A stretch of 64,000 nt of DNA from an uncultured Acidobacteriota bacterium (GTDB taxonomy: Bacteria > Acidobacteriota > Terriglobia > Bryobacterales > Bryobacteraceae). Where the stretch lies: assembly GCA_902826605.1 (NCBI GenBank), contig CADEFM010000006.1, positions 205,860 to 269,859 on the forward strand. Direction: 5' to 3'. The notes under the pieces were generated by a model. The model was not told where the DNA came from. It ran no database searches and was given only the letters and a program-made list of their open reading frames with translations. The first letter of the stretch is position 1, and every line of letters starts with the position of its first letter. Shown here in pieces: positions 35,177 through 46,659 of the stretch. A program made the translations under genes and the position numbers.

Positions 35177-38100
35177 GTTTGATTAACATTACGCAAACGG
35201 GCAGCGGCCCCAAATACTGGCGCAGCGTCAACCAGCTTGCCGATACACCGGAGTTCCGCGAGTTTGTGTATCGTGAATTCCCGGTGCATGCGAGCGAAAT
35301 GCTGGAAGGCAATTCCCGCCGCACGGTGCTCAAGCTCATGGCGGCGTCGCTGGGCTTGGCGGGCCTGACGGCTTGCCGGCGTCCCGTGGAGCACATTCTT
35401 CCGAATTCGCAAGGTATGGACGCAGCCGAGTATGCCCCCGGCGAATCATTGTTCTACACCACGGTTCATTCGCTAGCCGGGCATGTCACCGGATTGCTGG
35501 TCGAAACCCACGACGGACGGCCTACGAAAATCGAGGGCAACCCGGACCACCCGCACAGTCTCGGGGCGGCTACTGCCATTGAACAAGGCGCAATTTTGAG
35601 TCTGTACGACCCGGACCGCTCAATGCAGGTTCTGCAAGCCGGCAATGAAGCAAAGTGGGAAGATTTCGGAGCAGCGGCCTCGAAGCTCCCGTTGGGAGAT
35701 GGGGCGGGGCTGCGGTTCCTGAGTGAGACGCTGACATCGCCGTCGCTCAGCGCGCTGCGCGCGGAGGCGCTCCGAAAGTATCCGAAAGCGAAGTGGGTGG
35801 AGTACGAGCCCGTTTCGCGCGAGTTTGAGCTGGCCGGTTCGGTGCTGGCATTCGGCCAGCCCATGTATGCGCATCCGAAGTTCGATCAAGCCAAGGTCAT
35901 TGTCGCCTTAGACAACGATTTCCTGGGCCTCGATTCGGCATCGCCTTTTATGACCACGCTGTTTAGCAAGGGCCGTCATGTCGAGAGCGAAGAAGATCTC
36001 GACAAGATGAACCGGCTGTACGCGGTGGAGAGTCAGTTTTCCATTACGGGTGCCAACGCGGAACACCGTCTGCGCATGCAGGTGAGCGAGGTGAAGCAGT
36101 TTGCTTCCGATCTGGCCGCCGGCGTGGGAGCTGTAGCGGGGTTGAACGTCGTCAACAATCAGGCGAACGACAAGCGTGCTAAGTTTCTTGCGGCTCTGGT
36201 AAAAGATCTCAAACGCGCGGGTGCCCAGGCGCTGGTCACTGCTGGTCCCCGTCAGCCTGCGGTGGTGCACGCATTGGCCGCGGCGATCAATCAAGCCGTC
36301 GGCTCCACCTGCGTAGCCTACACCAAGCCGTTGATTGAGAAAACCAACAACGGCGTGGATGCCCTCAAGACGCTTGTTGGAGAGATGAACGCTGGGCAGG
36401 TCTCGACGGTGGTGATTCTGAGCGGCAATCCAGTGTACTCCGCTCCCGCCGACTTGCAGTTTAGCGCGGCTCTGGCCAAGGTTCAGAATTCGATTCACCT
36501 GGGCGCGGAAAAAGACGAAACGGCTGTGGCGGCCAAATGGCACATTCCCGAAGCGCATTTCCTTGAAGCGTGGGGTGACGCGGCCACCTCCGAAGGGTTG
36601 GCTGCGATTCAGCAGCCGATGATTGAGCCGCTGTTTGGCGGCAAGTCCGCTCTGGAAATTGTGGCGCTGGTGATCGGCAACAAAGAAACCAAAGGCCACG
36701 ACATCGTCAAGAAGTATTGGACAGACCAGTTCACCGGCAATAAGGAACAAGTGTGGCGCAAGGCGCTGCATGATGGCGTGGTGTCTTCCTCGAAGACAGT
36801 TTCACCCGACAAAGTCACTCCGGACACCAAAAAGATCGCGGCTGCGCTGGCTGCCGAGCCTAGGGCTGCCGCTAGCGCGATGGAAGTGAGTTTCTATCCG
36901 AGCGCCTCCAGCTGGGATGGCCGTTATGCCAACAATGGCTGGCTACAGGAAACCCCCGATCCCATGACCAAGCTGGTGTGGGGCAATGCGGCGATGATGA
37001 GCCCCGGCACGCTGCGCGCGCAGAATTTGGCCGACGGCGACATCATTTCCATCTCGCGTGGCGCTTACAAAATGGAAGCTGCGGTGATGGTGCAGCCGGG
37101 ACATGCGGATAACGCGATTTCAATCACGCTGGGTTATGGACGGCAGCGCGTAGGACGCGTCGGGAAGGACGTCGGATTTAACGCAAATCTAATCCGCACG
37201 ACCGATGCGTACTGGTCGGGGCAAGGTTTCGCCATCACCGCGACCGGCAAACAGCACCGTCATGCGTCCACCCAAGAGCATGGCTTGATCGGCTACGAAG
37301 GCTCCACCGCCGATACGCAGAATTCGCGGCCCGTCGTCCGGGAAGCGACGGTCGAAGAATATAAGAAGGAGCCGAAGATCATCGAAGAGATGGCCGAGGT
37401 TCCCCCGCTCGAATCCATCTATCCGAGTGTGAAGTACGACAAGGGTTACCAGTGGGGCATGGCGATCGACTTGACGTCCTGCACGGGTTGTAACGCCTGC
37501 ATCGTGGCATGCACATCGGAAAATAACATTCCGGTGGTTGGCAAAGATCAGGTGATGCGCGGTCGTGAAATGCACTGGCTGCGTTTGGACCGTTATTACA
37601 GCGGCGATGAAAACGAGCCCACGGTTGTCGAGCAGCCTTTGCCCTGCATGCAGTGTGAAAATGCTCCCTGCGAAAACGTTTGCCCCGTGCAGGCTACCAC
37701 GCACAGCCCGGAAGGTTTGAACGACATGGCCTACAATCGATGCGTGGGCACGCGGTACTGTTCTAATAACTGTCCTTACAAGGTTCGCCACTTTAACTTC
37801 CTCAATTTCCACAAGCGCGGCAGCGAAGCCGTCGATTTAACGGTCGGCATACGCATGGCGGAAGAGGAAATCACTTCGCTGGTTTACAACCCCGATGTCA
37901 GCGTCCGCATGCGCGGCGTGATGGAAAAGTGCACCTACTGCGTGCAGCGCATCGAAAAGGTCAGGATCAACGCCAAGGTGGACGGCCGCCGCGATATCAA
38001 AGACGGCGAGATCAAGACGGCCTGCCAGCAAACCTGCCCGGCTAACGCCATTGAGTTCGGCAATATCAACGACCCCAACAGCAAGGTGTCGAAAATGAAA

Positions 38101-38202
38101 AAGCAGGAACGCAACTACGCGATGCTGGCCGAATTGGACGTGAAGCCCCGCACTACCTATCTCGCGAAATTGCGCAATCCCAATCCGGAGCTACAGGCAT
38201 GA
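35173..38202 (+). CDS. actB: Alternative complex III subunit ActB, molybdopterin-oxidoreductase-like/ferredoxin fusion
   Basis: About 1009 residues. A twin-arginine-type signal ([21 protein letters not shown]) sits about 50 residues in. The large middle part resembles molybdopterin oxidoreductases; in this family it does not bind the cofactor. From about residue 755 a ferredoxin part carries four cysteine clusters: [39 protein letters not shown] with KCTYCVQRI, and CQQTCPAN. It moves electrons from the membrane quinol site to ActA/ActE hemes. The start is ATG 35173, overlapping the actA stop (ATGA). Confidence 0.92.
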   Translation: MSLINITQTGSGPKYWRSVNQLADTPEFREFVYREFPVHASEMLEGNSRRTVLKLMAASLGLAGLTACRRPVEHILPNSQGMDAAEYAPGESLFYTTVHSLAGHVTGLLVETHDGRPTKIEGNPDHPHSLGAATAIEQGAILSLYDPDRSMQVLQAGNEAKWEDFGAAASKLPLGDGAGLRFLSETLTSPSLSALRAEALRKYPKAKWVEYEPVSREFELAGSVLAFGQPMYAHPKFDQAKVIVALDNDFLGLDSASPFMTTLFSKGRHVESEEDLDKMNRLYAVESQFSITGANAEHRLRMQVSEVKQFASDLAAGVGAVAGLNVVNNQANDKRAKFLAALVKDLKRAGAQALVTAGPRQPAVVHALAAAINQAVGSTCVAYTKPLIEKTNNGVDALKTLVGEMNAGQVSTVVILSGNPVYSAPADLQFSAALAKVQNSIHLGAEKDETAVAAKWHIPEAHFLEAWGDAATSEGLAAIQQPMIEPLFGGKSALEIVALVIGNKETKGHDIVKKYWTDQFTGNKEQVWRKALHDGVVSSSKTVSPDKVTPDTKKIAAALAAEPRAAASAMEVSFYPSASSWDGRYANNGWLQETPDPMTKLVWGNAAMMSPGTLRAQNLADGDIISISRGAYKMEAAVMVQPGHADNAISITLGYGRQRVGRVGKDVGFNANLIRTTDAYWSGQGFAITATGKQHRHASTQEHGLIGYEGSTADTQNSRPVVREATVEEYKKEPKIIEEMAEVPPLESIYPSVKYDKGYQWGMAIDLTSCTGCNACIVACTSENNIPVVGKDQVMRGREMHWLRLDRYYSGDENEPTVVEQPLPCMQCENAPCENVCPVQATTHSPEGLNDMAYNRCVGTRYCSNNCPYKVRHFNFLNFHKRGSEAVDLTVGIRMAEEEITSLVYNPDVSVRMRGVMEKCTYCVQRIEKVRINAKVDGRRDIKDGEIKTACQQTCPANAIEFGNINDPNSKVSKMKKQERNYAMLAELDVKPRTTYLAKLRNPNPELQA

Positions 38203-39608
38203 GTGAAGCAGTCCGACAACATCCGGCGTTGATGGAAGTGAATCCGCCGCTCATTCGGGCGAAGGATTACCACGACCTCACCGAGCAGATCAGCGAAATC
38301 ACTGAGGGTGATGTTTTCAAGACTCCCCTGAAGTACTGGATTACGCTCGCCATCACTGGCAGCATCACCGTGCTGCTGGGCGGGATGCTGACGTTTCTGG
38401 TATGGAACGGCATCGGAGTGTGGGGCAATAACCGGCCGGTGGGCTGGGCGTGGGACATTACGAACTTCGTGTTCTGGATCGGTATCGGCCACGCTGGAAC
38501 CCTGATTTCGGCGATTTTGTTTCTGTTCCGCCAAAAATGGAGAACCTCCATCAACCGCTCCGCCGAAGCCATGACGCTTTTCGCCGTTATGTGTGCCGGC
38601 ATCTTTCCTTTGTTTCACACCGGACGCCCGTGGCGCGCGTATTGGCTGTTTCCGATTCCAAACACTGACCTGAATATCTGGCAGAATTTCCGTAGCCCTC
38701 TGATCTGGGACGTATTCGCTGTTTCCACGTACTTTACGGTTTCCTTGCTATTTTGGTTCACCGGACTGGTTCCGGATCTGGCGACTTTGCGCGACCGGGC
38801 GGTAACCAGAACCAAGCAGGTGGTCTTTGGACTCCTGAGTCTTGGCTGGCGCGGGTCGGCGCGGCACTGGCGCAATTATGAAATGTCGTATCTGATCCTG
38901 GCTGCCATCTCAACGCCGCTGGTGCTCAGCGTACACAGCATCGTTAGCTTCGACTTCGCAACGTCGGTAATTCCCGGCTGGCACACCACGATCTTCCCTC
39001 CGTACTTCGTCGCGGGCGCGATTTTTTCTGGATTCGCTTGCGTGATGACGCTGCTCATCATCGCCAGGTGGGCGCTGAATCTGAACAATATCATCACCAT
39101 GAAGCACCTGGAAAACATGAACAAAATCATCCTGGTGACCGGATCGGTTGTTGGTTACGCGTATGCAACGGAGTTCTTCATCGCCTGGTATAGCGGCAAT
39201 ACGTACGAACGCTACGCGTTTTTGAATCGCGCGCTGGGCCCGTACTGGTGGGCCTACTGGACCATGGTCACCTGCAACGTGATCTCACCGCAGTTCTTCT
39301 GGTTTAAGAAATTGCGGACCAGTATTCCGGTGATGTTCGTTCTGAGTATCACTACCAATATCGGTATGTGGTTTGAGCGCTTCGTGATTATCGTCACCAG
39401 CTTGCATCGCGACTTCCTGCCGAGTTCGTGGGGTTACTTCAAGCCCACCTGGGTGGACATCTGCACCTTCATCGGAACCATCGGCCTGTTCCTAACGCTC
39501 TTCTTGCTGTTCGCGCGCTTCCTGCCGATGATCGCGATCTCCGAAGTGAAGGGCGTACTCTCCTACGAAAAGGGTGCGTTCAAGGATCAGGAGGTGGTTG
39601 CGAAATGA
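38199..39608 (+). CDS. actC: Alternative complex III subunit ActC, NrfD/PsrC-like membrane protein
   Basis: A 469-residue integral membrane protein with about 10 helices, of the NrfD family. Recognisable parts are [40 protein letters not shown] and [20 protein letters not shown]. ActC carries the periplasm-facing quinol oxidation site in known ACIII structures (established knowledge). ATGA overlaps with both actB and actD show strict translational coupling. Confidence 0.92.
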   Translation: MSEAVRQHPALMEVNPPLIRAKDYHDLTEQISEITEGDVFKTPLKYWITLAITGSITVLLGGMLTFLVWNGIGVWGNNRPVGWAWDITNFVFWIGIGHAGTLISAILFLFRQKWRTSINRSAEAMTLFAVMCAGIFPLFHTGRPWRAYWLFPIPNTDLNIWQNFRSPLIWDVFAVSTYFTVSLLFWFTGLVPDLATLRDRAVTRTKQVVFGLLSLGWRGSARHWRNYEMSYLILAAISTPLVLSVHSIVSFDFATSVIPGWHTTIFPPYFVAGAIFSGFACVMTLLIIARWALNLNNIITMKHLENMNKIILVTGSVVGYAYATEFFIAWYSGNTYERYAFLNRALGPYWWAYWTMVTCNVISPQFFWFKKLRTSIPVMFVLSITTNIGMWFERFVIIVTSLHRDFLPSSWGYFKPTWVDICTFIGTIGLFLTLFLLFARFLPMIAISEVKGVLSYEKGAFKDQEVVAK

Positions 39609-40171
39609 CTCCTGCGCAGATGGACAAATTGGGGATTGGCGACGACAAGGTCTACGGCGTGATCGGAGAATTTTCCGATCCGCATGATCTGGTCGCGGCC
39701 GGGCGCAAGATCCGAGGCATGGGCTACACCAAGCTGGACGCCATGACGCCTTTCCCGGTGCACGGGATTGACGACGCCATCGGCGTGCCAGCGTCGAAAC
39801 TCGGGTGGATCGTGGTGTGTTTCACGATTCTTGGAATTCTCACCGCGCAAGGCTTGATCTACTGGGTGGGCGCAGTCAACTACCCGTTGGTCATAGGCGG
39901 CAAGCCGTTGTATGACGTCTCTTATTCGATTCCAGTAACGTTTGAGCTCGCGGTTTTGTTTTCGGCCTTCGCCGCATTCCTTGGCATGTGGGCCATCAAC
40001 GGTCTTCCGCGTCTCTATCATCCTTCCATGGTTTATAAGAATTCGCACCGCGCCTCCGATGACCGTTTTTTGCTGGTGATTGAAGCGGACGATCCGATGT
40101 TTGAGCCCGCCAAGTCGGCCGACCATATGCGCACTGTGGGTGCGGCGGAAGTGGAGGTCGTCGAAGGCTAA
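39605..40171 (+). CDS. actD: Alternative complex III subunit ActD (DUF3341)
   Basis: A 188-residue protein with an N-terminal soluble part ([21 protein letters not shown]) and two membrane helices ([20 protein letters not shown] and [20 protein letters not shown]), followed by [11 protein letters not shown] and [10 protein letters not shown], all typical of DUF3341/ActD. The ATG at 39605 overlaps the actC TGA. A longer frame reading into actC is rejected. Confidence 0.9.
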   Translation: MTPAQMDKLGIGDDKVYGVIGEFSDPHDLVAAGRKIRGMGYTKLDAMTPFPVHGIDDAIGVPASKLGWIVVCFTILGILTAQGLIYWVGAVNYPLVIGGKPLYDVSYSIPVTFELAVLFSAFAAFLGMWAINGLPRLYHPSMVYKNSHRASDDRFLLVIEADDPMFEPAKSADHMRTVGAAEVEVVEG

Positions 40172-40777
40172 ATGCGGACCAACGCTTTTGTTATTGCTTT
40201 ATCCATGACGCTGCTCGCCGGCTGCTCCAGCATTCAGCGTGACCCGCCGCTGCAGGTGTGGGACGACATGAAGCACCAGCCCAAGTTCAAAGCGCAATCG
40301 GAATTGCTCGAAACCGACCTATTTCCATTCCGGCGCGTGAGCCATCTGCCTCCCGAAGGAGTAGTGGCGCGCGGACACCTGCGCGACGATTCGCCCTTGA
40401 ATACGGGTCTTGAGAACGGGATGTACGTTGGAAAAAATCCGCTTCCAGTAACTCTCGCGTTGCTGAAGCAAGGACAAACCAAGTTCAATATCTACTGTGC
40501 TCCGTGCCACGATCAAACCGGCATGGGCAAAGGAACGGTTCCGATGCGGGTACCGGCGTGGCAGCCTTCGAATCTGACCGAGGCTCGCGTGGTGGAATTC
40601 GCGGATGGCGACCTGTTCAACGTAATTACGCATGGCCGCCGCACCATGCCACCTTACCGGTTCCAGATCGTCACCGAAGATCGGTGGGCAATCGTAGCTT
40701 ATGTTCGAGTGTTGCAGCGCGCGGCGCACTCCAAACCCGAGGAAGTTCCGGCCGACCAGAGGGCGGCTCTGCAGTAA
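40172..40777 (+). CDS. actE: Alternative complex III subunit ActE, monoheme cytochrome c lipoprotein
   Basis: A 201-residue lipoprotein (signal ending LLAGC, lipid Cys18) with one heme c site CAPCH at 109-113 and a likely axial Met in THGRRTMPPY. The sequence PLQVWDDMKHQPKFKAQ near the N-terminus is characteristic of ActE. It probably hands electrons from the Act complex to the oxidase heme c domain. The ATG follows the actD TAA with no gap. Confidence 0.9.
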   Translation: MRTNAFVIALSMTLLAGCSSIQRDPPLQVWDDMKHQPKFKAQSELLETDLFPFRRVSHLPPEGVVARGHLRDDSPLNTGLENGMYVGKNPLPVTLALLKQGQTKFNIYCAPCHDQTGMGKGTVPMRVPAWQPSNLTEARVVEFADGDLFNVITHGRRTMPPYRFQIVTEDRWAIVAYVRVLQRAAHSKPEEVPADQRAALQ

Positions 40778-40791
40778 GGGCGAATAACCGT

Positions 40792-41994
40792 ATGAGCGAC
40801 CATCACGCAATTCACGCCGAAACCTATCAGATGGAAGCCGCCCGCTGGCAGGCGGGACGCAACACGCTTGCTTTCGTGGCGCTCGCGTCGATCCTGGCTT
40901 GTCTCGCTGGATATTTTCTGGACGCGCCCCGGTTCTTCCATTCCTATCTGGTCGCTTTCGCGTTTACAACCTTTATTGGTATCGGGGCCTTCTTTTTCGT
41001 CATGGTGCAATTTCTCACCGGTTCGGCGTGGAGCGTTACTATGCGCCGCATCATGGAAAATATCATGATCACCATCCCGGTGGGGCTGATTTTGTTCATT
41101 CCGATCGTCCTTGGCATCAAGGAAATTTATCCCTGGACGAATCCGGAAGTGGTCGCGGCGAGCGAGTCCTTGCGCGCTAAATCCGCGTACTTGAGCGAAA
41201 ATTTCTTCATCCTGCGCGGCGTCATTTATTTCGCGCTATGGTCGCTATGGGCCGTCGCCATCTATCGCCAGTCCACGAAACAGGACACGGAGAAATCCAT
41301 CCAGCAAATGCATGTGGCTTCCCGATGGAGCGCGCCCGGCTTGTTCCTGGCGGTGGTGGTCGGGTCGCTCGCCTCGTTTGACTGGCTGATGTCCCTGATG
41401 CCCACTTGGTATTCGACGATTTTCGGACTGGTCACGCTGGCCGGCGGGTCGCTGTCATTCTTTTCTATCGTCACGCTGGTTTGTCTGGGCTTCCGGCGCG
41501 CGGGGATTCTGAAGGACGCCATTACCGATGAGCACTACCATGACTTGGGTAAATGGCTGTTCGCGCTGACCGCGTTTTACACGTATGTGGCGTTTTCGCA
41601 GTACATGCTCATTTGGTATGCCAACATTCCGGAAGAAACGGAGTGGTACCGGCACCGCATGGAAGGGGGTTGGTTTGCCATCAGCATCGCCATGCCGTTC
41701 CTGCGGTTCTTGATTCCATTTTTCGTCCTGCTGTGCCGCGCAGCCAAGCGCAGCAAGACCATCATTGCTTTGATCGCTGTGTGGAGCCTCGTGGTCGAGT
41801 ACATCGATCTTTACTGGGTAGTCATGCCCACTTACTACAAGGACGGCCCGCAATTCCATTGGCTGGATCTGGCGACGCTCGCCGCGACTGTCAGCATTTG
41901 CGGCCTGGTGTTCTGGAGCCGCTTCCAGAAGCATAAGATGGTTCCAGTGGGCGATCTGCGGCTGGAACAAAGCCTGCACTTCGAGAATGCGTAG
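40792..41994 (+). CDS. actF: Alternative complex III subunit ActF, NrfD-like membrane protein
   Basis: A 400-residue protein with about 10 membrane helices, homologous in layout to ActC. Typical parts are GIGAFFFVMVQFLTGSAWSV, RGVIYFALWSLWAVAIYRQS, SFDWLMSLMPTWYSTIFGLV and VEYIDLYWVVMPTY. In known complexes ActF is the second large membrane subunit and may take part in proton movement. The ATG at 40792 was preferred; the longer frame would run across actE. Confidence 0.92.
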   Translation: MSDHHAIHAETYQMEAARWQAGRNTLAFVALASILACLAGYFLDAPRFFHSYLVAFAFTTFIGIGAFFFVMVQFLTGSAWSVTMRRIMENIMITIPVGLILFIPIVLGIKEIYPWTNPEVVAASESLRAKSAYLSENFFILRGVIYFALWSLWAVAIYRQSTKQDTEKSIQQMHVASRWSAPGLFLAVVVGSLASFDWLMSLMPTWYSTIFGLVTLAGGSLSFFSIVTLVCLGFRRAGILKDAITDEHYHDLGKWLFALTAFYTYVAFSQYMLIWYANIPEETEWYRHRMEGGWFAISIAMPFLRFLIPFFVLLCRAAKRSKTIIALIAVWSLVVEYIDLYWVVMPTYYKDGPQFHWLDLATLAATVSICGLVFWSRFQKHKMVPVGDLRLEQSLHFENA

Positions 41995-41999
41995 GATAT

Positions 42000-42485
42000 A
42001 TGAGTCACGATCATCCCACCCATAGCGACCAGGTTTACGATCACCCGATCGTTCACCACGATCCGAAAGAGGGCTACGACCATACCGAGCCGGCAGTAGG
42101 GGCTATCTTCGGCTTTGCGGTAGGGAGTGTCATATTGCTGATACTGGTGATTGTTGCCGTGCAAGGCTACTTCGATCAGGTCTACCAACAGGCGATCAGC
42201 GAAAAGATTCTGACCGCGCCCAGCCTGCAATTGCAGGACGTACGAAATCGCGACAACTGGAACATGTCGCACTACATGTACGGCGATTTGAACAAAGCCA
42301 GCGGACGCGTGCGGATTCCAGTGGACAAAGCCATGGAATTGTTCGCTCAGGAAGCCGGAGCGGGAAAACTGTTCTATCCCGCTAAGGCCACCGCGATCAA
42401 GAAGGAAGAGCCGGCGGCTGCACCGGCGGCGGGATCTGCTCCGTCGGCCGTTCCGGCGGCGGCGGGGGAAGCAAAGAAGCAGTAG
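42000..42485 (+). CDS. Single-helix membrane protein of the Act-cox operon, unknown function
   Basis: A 161-residue protein. The N-terminal 30 residues are rich in His and Asp (SHDHPTHSDQVYDHPIVHHD), followed by one membrane helix (VGAIFGFAVGSVILLILVIV), a periplasmic segment with LQLQDVRNRDNWNMSHYMYG and IPVDKAMELFAQEAG, and an Ala/Pro/Lys tail. It sits between actF and the SCO gene, 5 bases after actF. The 'IPVDKAMELF' part resembles segments of cytochrome-associated proteins in other Act operons. It may be a small Act subunit or a copper/assembly protein (His-rich start); neither is shown. Confidence 0.72.
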   Translation: MSHDHPTHSDQVYDHPIVHHDPKEGYDHTEPAVGAIFGFAVGSVILLILVIVAVQGYFDQVYQQAISEKILTAPSLQLQDVRNRDNWNMSHYMYGDLNKASGRVRIPVDKAMELFAQEAGAGKLFYPAKATAIKKEEPAAAPAAGSAPSAVPAAAGEAKKQ

Positions 42486-42492
42486 CGACAGC

Positions 42493-43353
42493 ATGAATTT
42501 CATCCGGCACTACAGTATGACCCTTGCGCTGCTCGCAGCCGCGGCTGTGCCGCTATGCGCGCAGAAGTGGTCGGAGCCGGGCGAGGTGGGCGCGCTCCCG
42601 CCCAATATACTGCCCGCGCAACTGGTGGGTGTTGAAGTGGAAGAGCACCTGAACCTGCCGGTGGATTTGCAATTGGAGTTCATCGCTGAAAATGGCTATC
42701 CCGTTAAACTCGGCCAGTATTTTCACAAGGGCCGTCCGGTGGTGTTGAATCTGGTCTATTACACCTGTCCCATGCTGTGCAATTTGATTTTGAACGGCCA
42801 GACAGAGGCCATGCGGGAATTGCCGTGGACCCCCGGCGACGAATACGAAGTGGTCACCATCAGCATCAACCCGCAAGAAGGCTACGATATCGCGCGCCAG
42901 AAGAAGGCCATCTATCTGGCCAGTTATGACCGGCCCGCCCCGGGCTGGCATTTTCTGGTGGATAAAGACAACAACGCCAAGAAGCTGGCTGAGATGGCGG
43001 GGTTTCATTACCGCTACGATCCGAAAATCGCCCAATATGCCCATCCTTCCGCGATCATGATTTTGACGCCGGAAGGCCGCATGGCGCGTTACTTGTATGG
43101 CGTGCGATACCGCGCCCGTGATTTGCGCTTCGCCATCGCGGAAGCGTCGGAAGGCCGCATCACCAACGCCATCGAAAAGATTCTCTTGTTCTGTTATCAC
43201 TACGATCCCAAAGCTAACGCCTATGTCTTGTTCGCCTCCAATGTGATGCGCGGCGGCGGGATTCTGACGGTGATCTTGATCGCATTCTACTTGCGCCGCA
43301 TGTTCCGCGCGGATCGGCAGCGAATGGCGCGGTTAAAGGAAGGTCTGGCATAA
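42493..43353 (+). CDS. SCO1/SenC-family copper chaperone
   Basis: A 286-residue protein with a signal peptide, a thioredoxin-fold domain with the copper motif CPMLC (C92, C96) and the third ligand His184 in QYAHPSAIMIL, and a C-terminal membrane helix (GGGILTVILIAFYLRRMF). SCO proteins deliver copper to the CuA centre of oxidase subunit II, encoded directly after it. The C-terminal anchor is less usual than the N-terminal anchor of mitochondrial SCO but is common in bacteria with caa3 operons. Confidence 0.9.
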   Translation: MNFIRHYSMTLALLAAAAVPLCAQKWSEPGEVGALPPNILPAQLVGVEVEEHLNLPVDLQLEFIAENGYPVKLGQYFHKGRPVVLNLVYYTCPMLCNLILNGQTEAMRELPWTPGDEYEVVTISINPQEGYDIARQKKAIYLASYDRPAPGWHFLVDKDNNAKKLAEMAGFHYRYDPKIAQYAHPSAIMILTPEGRMARYLYGVRYRARDLRFAIAEASEGRITNAIEKILLFCYHYDPKANAYVLFASNVMRGGGILTVILIAFYLRRMFRADRQRMARLKEGLA

Positions 43354-44292
43354 ATGGAGTGGCTTCGCGCATGGATGTTGCCCCCGCAGGGCTCTGAATT
43401 CGCCAAGGAAATCGACTTCGTCTACATGGGCATTTTCTGGCTCAGCGTAGTGTTGTTCTTCGGGATCGTCATTCCCATGTCGTATTTCGCGTGGCGCTAT
43501 CGCTTTGTCCCCGGCCGCGTGACGCCTCACCAGACGCACAATACGACACTCGAAGTGCTGTGGAGCGTGCTCCCGCTGCTGCTGTGCGTCGGTCTTTTTT
43601 TCTGGGGTCTGGTGGGATACCTAAAGTACATTGTGGCGCCCGGCGAGGCCATGGAAATCCAGGTGACCGCGCAGAAATGGCAATGGGCGTTTGAGTATCC
43701 GGACGGCACGCGCAGCTTGAATGAAGTCCACGTACCCGTGAATAAGCCGGTGCGTTTTGTGATGACCAGCGTGGACGTATTGCACGATTTTTACGTCCCC
43801 GATATGCGCGTGAAGATGGACGTGATTCCGAACCGCTACACCCAGATCTGGTTCACGCCGACCGTGACAGGCGAAAAGGTTTCCACCTGCGCCGAATATT
43901 GCGGCAAGGGCCATTCCGATATGCGCGCCAAGGTATTCGTCGACACCCAGGCGGATTACGACAAATGGATGGCGACCGGCGGAACGGAATATACGCAGTA
44001 TCCTCCGGAGGAATGGGGAAAAATTCAATGGGAGCGCAAGGGCTGCCAGACGTGCCATAACATCGATGGCACGCGCAGCAAGGGTCCCAGTTGGAAAGGC
44101 ATCTTCGGCAAGATGGAGAAGTTGAACAATGGTTCCACCGTGCTGGTGGACGAGAACTATCTTCGCGAGTCCATGCTGCAACCCAATGCCAAGGTCGTCG
44201 ACGGGTTTGAAGCCATCATGCCCACCTTCCAGGGCCTGTTACGCCAGAATGAGATGGATGGCTTGATCGCATTTATTAAGTCCTTACAGTGA
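43354..44292 (+). CDS. coxB: Cytochrome c oxidase subunit II with fused cytochrome c (caa3 type)
   Basis: A 312-residue protein with two N-terminal membrane helices (about 24-45 and 66-90), then a cupredoxin domain with the CuA ligands H144, C179, E181, C183, H187 and M190 ([12 protein letters not shown]). A C-terminal cytochrome c domain has heme site CQTCH at 231-235 and an axial Met in the [11 protein letters not shown] segment. It accepts electrons from the Act complex and passes them to subunit I. The start follows the SCO stop directly. Confidence 0.94.
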   Translation: MEWLRAWMLPPQGSEFAKEIDFVYMGIFWLSVVLFFGIVIPMSYFAWRYRFVPGRVTPHQTHNTTLEVLWSVLPLLLCVGLFFWGLVGYLKYIVAPGEAMEIQVTAQKWQWAFEYPDGTRSLNEVHVPVNKPVRFVMTSVDVLHDFYVPDMRVKMDVIPNRYTQIWFTPTVTGEKVSTCAEYCGKGHSDMRAKVFVDTQADYDKWMATGGTEYTQYPPEEWGKIQWERKGCQTCHNIDGTRSKGPSWKGIFGKMEKLNNGSTVLVDENYLRESMLQPNAKVVDGFEAIMPTFQGLLRQNEMDGLIAFIKSLQ

Positions 44293-44311
44293 TCTATATA
44301 AGGTGAGAGAC

Positions 44312-45964
44312 ATGGAACATACGCTCACATCCGCGCATACGGGCGAACACCCCAGGCCGGAAAAGAACTACCTCAACGAAACCACCGGCATCTGGAGCTG
44401 GATGTCGACGCTCGACCACAAGCGCATCGGCGTGATGTACCTGGTGGGAATTCTCACGGCGTTCATGATCGGCGGAACCTTCGCCCTGTTGGTGCGTCTG
44501 GCGCTGCTGAATCCCCAGCACACGCTGTTCGGGAAGGTGTGGGTGACGGCGGAAATGTACAACCGCTTCTTCACGCTGCACGGCGTGGTCATGGTGTTTC
44601 TGTTCATTATCCCCTCCATTCCGGGGTCGCTCACCAACGTGATTTTGCCTCTCATGCTGGGCGCTAAGGATGTCGCTTTCCCGCGCCTGAACCTGATGAG
44701 CTTTTATCTTTGGGTGGTGGGCGCGATCATGGGCGTCACTTCCATGATCGTGGGCGCGGTCGATACCGGATGGACCTTTTACACGCCGTACAGCACGTCC
44801 ACCGACGGCACCGTGAGCCTAATGGTGATGGCGGCCTTCGTGCTAGGCTTCTCGTCGATTTTGACCGGGTTGAATTTCATCGCCACGGTCCACAAACTGC
44901 GCGCTCCTGGCATGGGCTGGTTCGACATGCCTCTGTTCGTGTGGGGCATGTACTCCACCGCGGTCATTCAGATTCTGGCGACGCCCGTGCTCGCGATTAC
45001 CCTGGTGCTGCTGGCGATCGAACGCAGCTTTGGCATCGGCATCTTCGATGCGCGGCTCGGTGGCGACCCGGTGCTTTTCCAGCACTTCTTCTGGTTTTAT
45101 TCGCACCCTGCCGTGTACATCATGATTCTGCCGGGCATGGCGATTATCAGTGAGCTGATCCCCACGTTCTGCCGCAAGACGATGTTCGGCTACCGCGCGA
45201 TTGCTTATTCCAGCGTGTCGCTCGCGCTGGTAAGTTTCATCGTGTGGGGACACCATATGTTCGTCGCGGGGCAATCGCAGTTGGCGAACGTGGTCTTTTC
45301 CGCGCTTACGTTCCTGGTGGCGATTCCCTCCGGAGTGAAAGTCTTTAACTGGCTCTCCACCATGTACAAGGGGAACATCTCTTTTGAAACGCCCATGGTC
45401 TACGCGTTGTCCTTCCTGTTCTTATTCGCCATTGGCGGCCTCACCGGCATCTTTTTCGCCACCTTATCGGTGGATATCCACCTGACCGATACGTATTTCG
45501 TGGTGGCGCACTTCCACTACGTGATGATGGGTTCCACAGTCATTGCCTTTTTCGGAGGGTTGCACTATTGGTGGCCCAAGATCACGGGCCGCATGTATAA
45601 CGAATTCTGGGGCCGCCTGGGCGCCGTGCTGGTGTTCATCGGCTTCAATATGACGTTCGGTTCGCAGTTCATCATGGGATCGCAGGGCATGCCCCGGCGC
45701 TACTTCAACTATCTGGACCAGTTCCAACCCATCCATGCGTTTTCCACGTACGGCAGCTGGGTGTTGGGAGTGGCTTTCCTCATTACGGCGATCAATCTGT
45801 TAGCTTCGTTGAAGACGGGCGCGCTCGCTCCGCCCAATCCGTGGGGCGGCACCACCATGGAATGGATGACTGACTCGCCCCCAATCATGCACAATTTCCA
45901 CGACCAGCCGGTGCTTGAGCGTGAGCCTTACGATTACCGGCCCAAGAGGGTGACCCACGTATGA
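44312..45964 (+). CDS. coxA: Cytochrome c oxidase subunit I (heme-copper oxidase, A2 type)
   Basis: A 550-residue, 12-helix protein with heme and CuB ligands in [36 protein letters not shown] and [15 protein letters not shown]. Helix VI reads YSHP instead of GHPE, the sign of A2-type oxidases whose D-channel lacks the usual Glu and uses a Tyr-Ser pair. This fits with the caa3-type subunit II before it. It reduces oxygen to water and pumps protons. The ATG at 44312 follows AAGGTGAG; a GTG at 44303 would add three residues. Confidence 0.95.
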   Translation: MEHTLTSAHTGEHPRPEKNYLNETTGIWSWMSTLDHKRIGVMYLVGILTAFMIGGTFALLVRLALLNPQHTLFGKVWVTAEMYNRFFTLHGVVMVFLFIIPSIPGSLTNVILPLMLGAKDVAFPRLNLMSFYLWVVGAIMGVTSMIVGAVDTGWTFYTPYSTSTDGTVSLMVMAAFVLGFSSILTGLNFIATVHKLRAPGMGWFDMPLFVWGMYSTAVIQILATPVLAITLVLLAIERSFGIGIFDARLGGDPVLFQHFFWFYSHPAVYIMILPGMAIISELIPTFCRKTMFGYRAIAYSSVSLALVSFIVWGHHMFVAGQSQLANVVFSALTFLVAIPSGVKVFNWLSTMYKGNISFETPMVYALSFLFLFAIGGLTGIFFATLSVDIHLTDTYFVVAHFHYVMMGSTVIAFFGGLHYWWPKITGRMYNEFWGRLGAVLVFIGFNMTFGSQFIMGSQGMPRRYFNYLDQFQPIHAFSTYGSWVLGVAFLITAINLLASLKTGALAPPNPWGGTTMEWMTDSPPIMHNFHDQPVLEREPYDYRPKRVTHV

Positions 45965-46659
45965 GTACCACTCCCGCGGATCTACAACACGGCGGACACG
46001 GCGCCGATGGGCATGATGAGCACAACGCTTATCATCAGCATCACTTCGCCACCATGGAGCAGCAGTTCGATACCAGCAAGCTGGGTATGTGGCTGTTCCT
46101 GGTTACCGAAGTCCTGACCTTCGGCGGTCTGTTCGCGGGCTTCGGCATCCTGCAGGGGCGCTACCCACAGGAATTCATTGAAGCTCATGAGCACCTGCAG
46201 CGGCTCTACGGGGCCACCAATACCGTTGTGCTACTGGTCTCCAGCTTCACCATGGTGATGGCGGTGCTCGCCGCGCGCACCAATCAGAAGAAGAAGCTTT
46301 TGGTGTATCTGGCGCTCACCATTCTGTGCGCCTGCATCTTCATGTGCATCAAGTACGTGGAATACTCGCACAAGTATCATGAAGGCCTGCTGCCTTTCCA
46401 ATGGTATTCCCATGAAGGCGATGGCATCCCTGGCAGCCACGGCTACCAGGCGTTTTTCAGTTTTTACTTCATGATGACCGGATTGCACGGTATTCACGTG
46501 CTGACCGGAATCGGCTTTTTGTCATGGTTGATGGTACGGGCCTCGCGTGACGAGTTTTCGAGTACCTACTATACGCCGGTGGATCTGGTCGGCCTGTTCT
46601 GGCACTTGGTCGACCTGGTTTGGATCTATCTGTTCCCGCTGTACTACCTAATCTCATGA
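45961..46659 (+). CDS. coxC: Cytochrome c oxidase subunit III
   Basis: A 232-residue protein with five membrane helices and the family segments [22 protein letters not shown] (quoted in two parts [12 protein letters not shown] and TFGGLFAG), [19 protein letters not shown] and [20 protein letters not shown]. The conserved Glu in VTEVLTF binds lipid/proton path in known oxidases. It overlaps the coxA stop (ATGA) and the next gene. Confidence 0.93.
   Translation: MSTTPADLQHGGHGADGHDEHNAYHQHHFATMEQQFDTSKLGMWLFLVTEVLTFGGLFAGFGILQGRYPQEFIEAHEHLQRLYGATNTVVLLVSSFTMVMAVLAARTNQKKKLLVYLALTILCACIFMCIKYVEYSHKYHEGLLPFQWYSHEGDGIPGSHGYQAFFSFYFMMTGLHGIHVLTGIGFLSWLMVRASRDEFSSTYYTPVDLVGLFWHLVDLVWIYLFPLYYLIS

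Noticed and set aside
35908..36771. 287-residue minus-strand open frame
   Set aside because: Shadow of actB; the actB frame is well conserved and the antisense protein has no recognisable domain.
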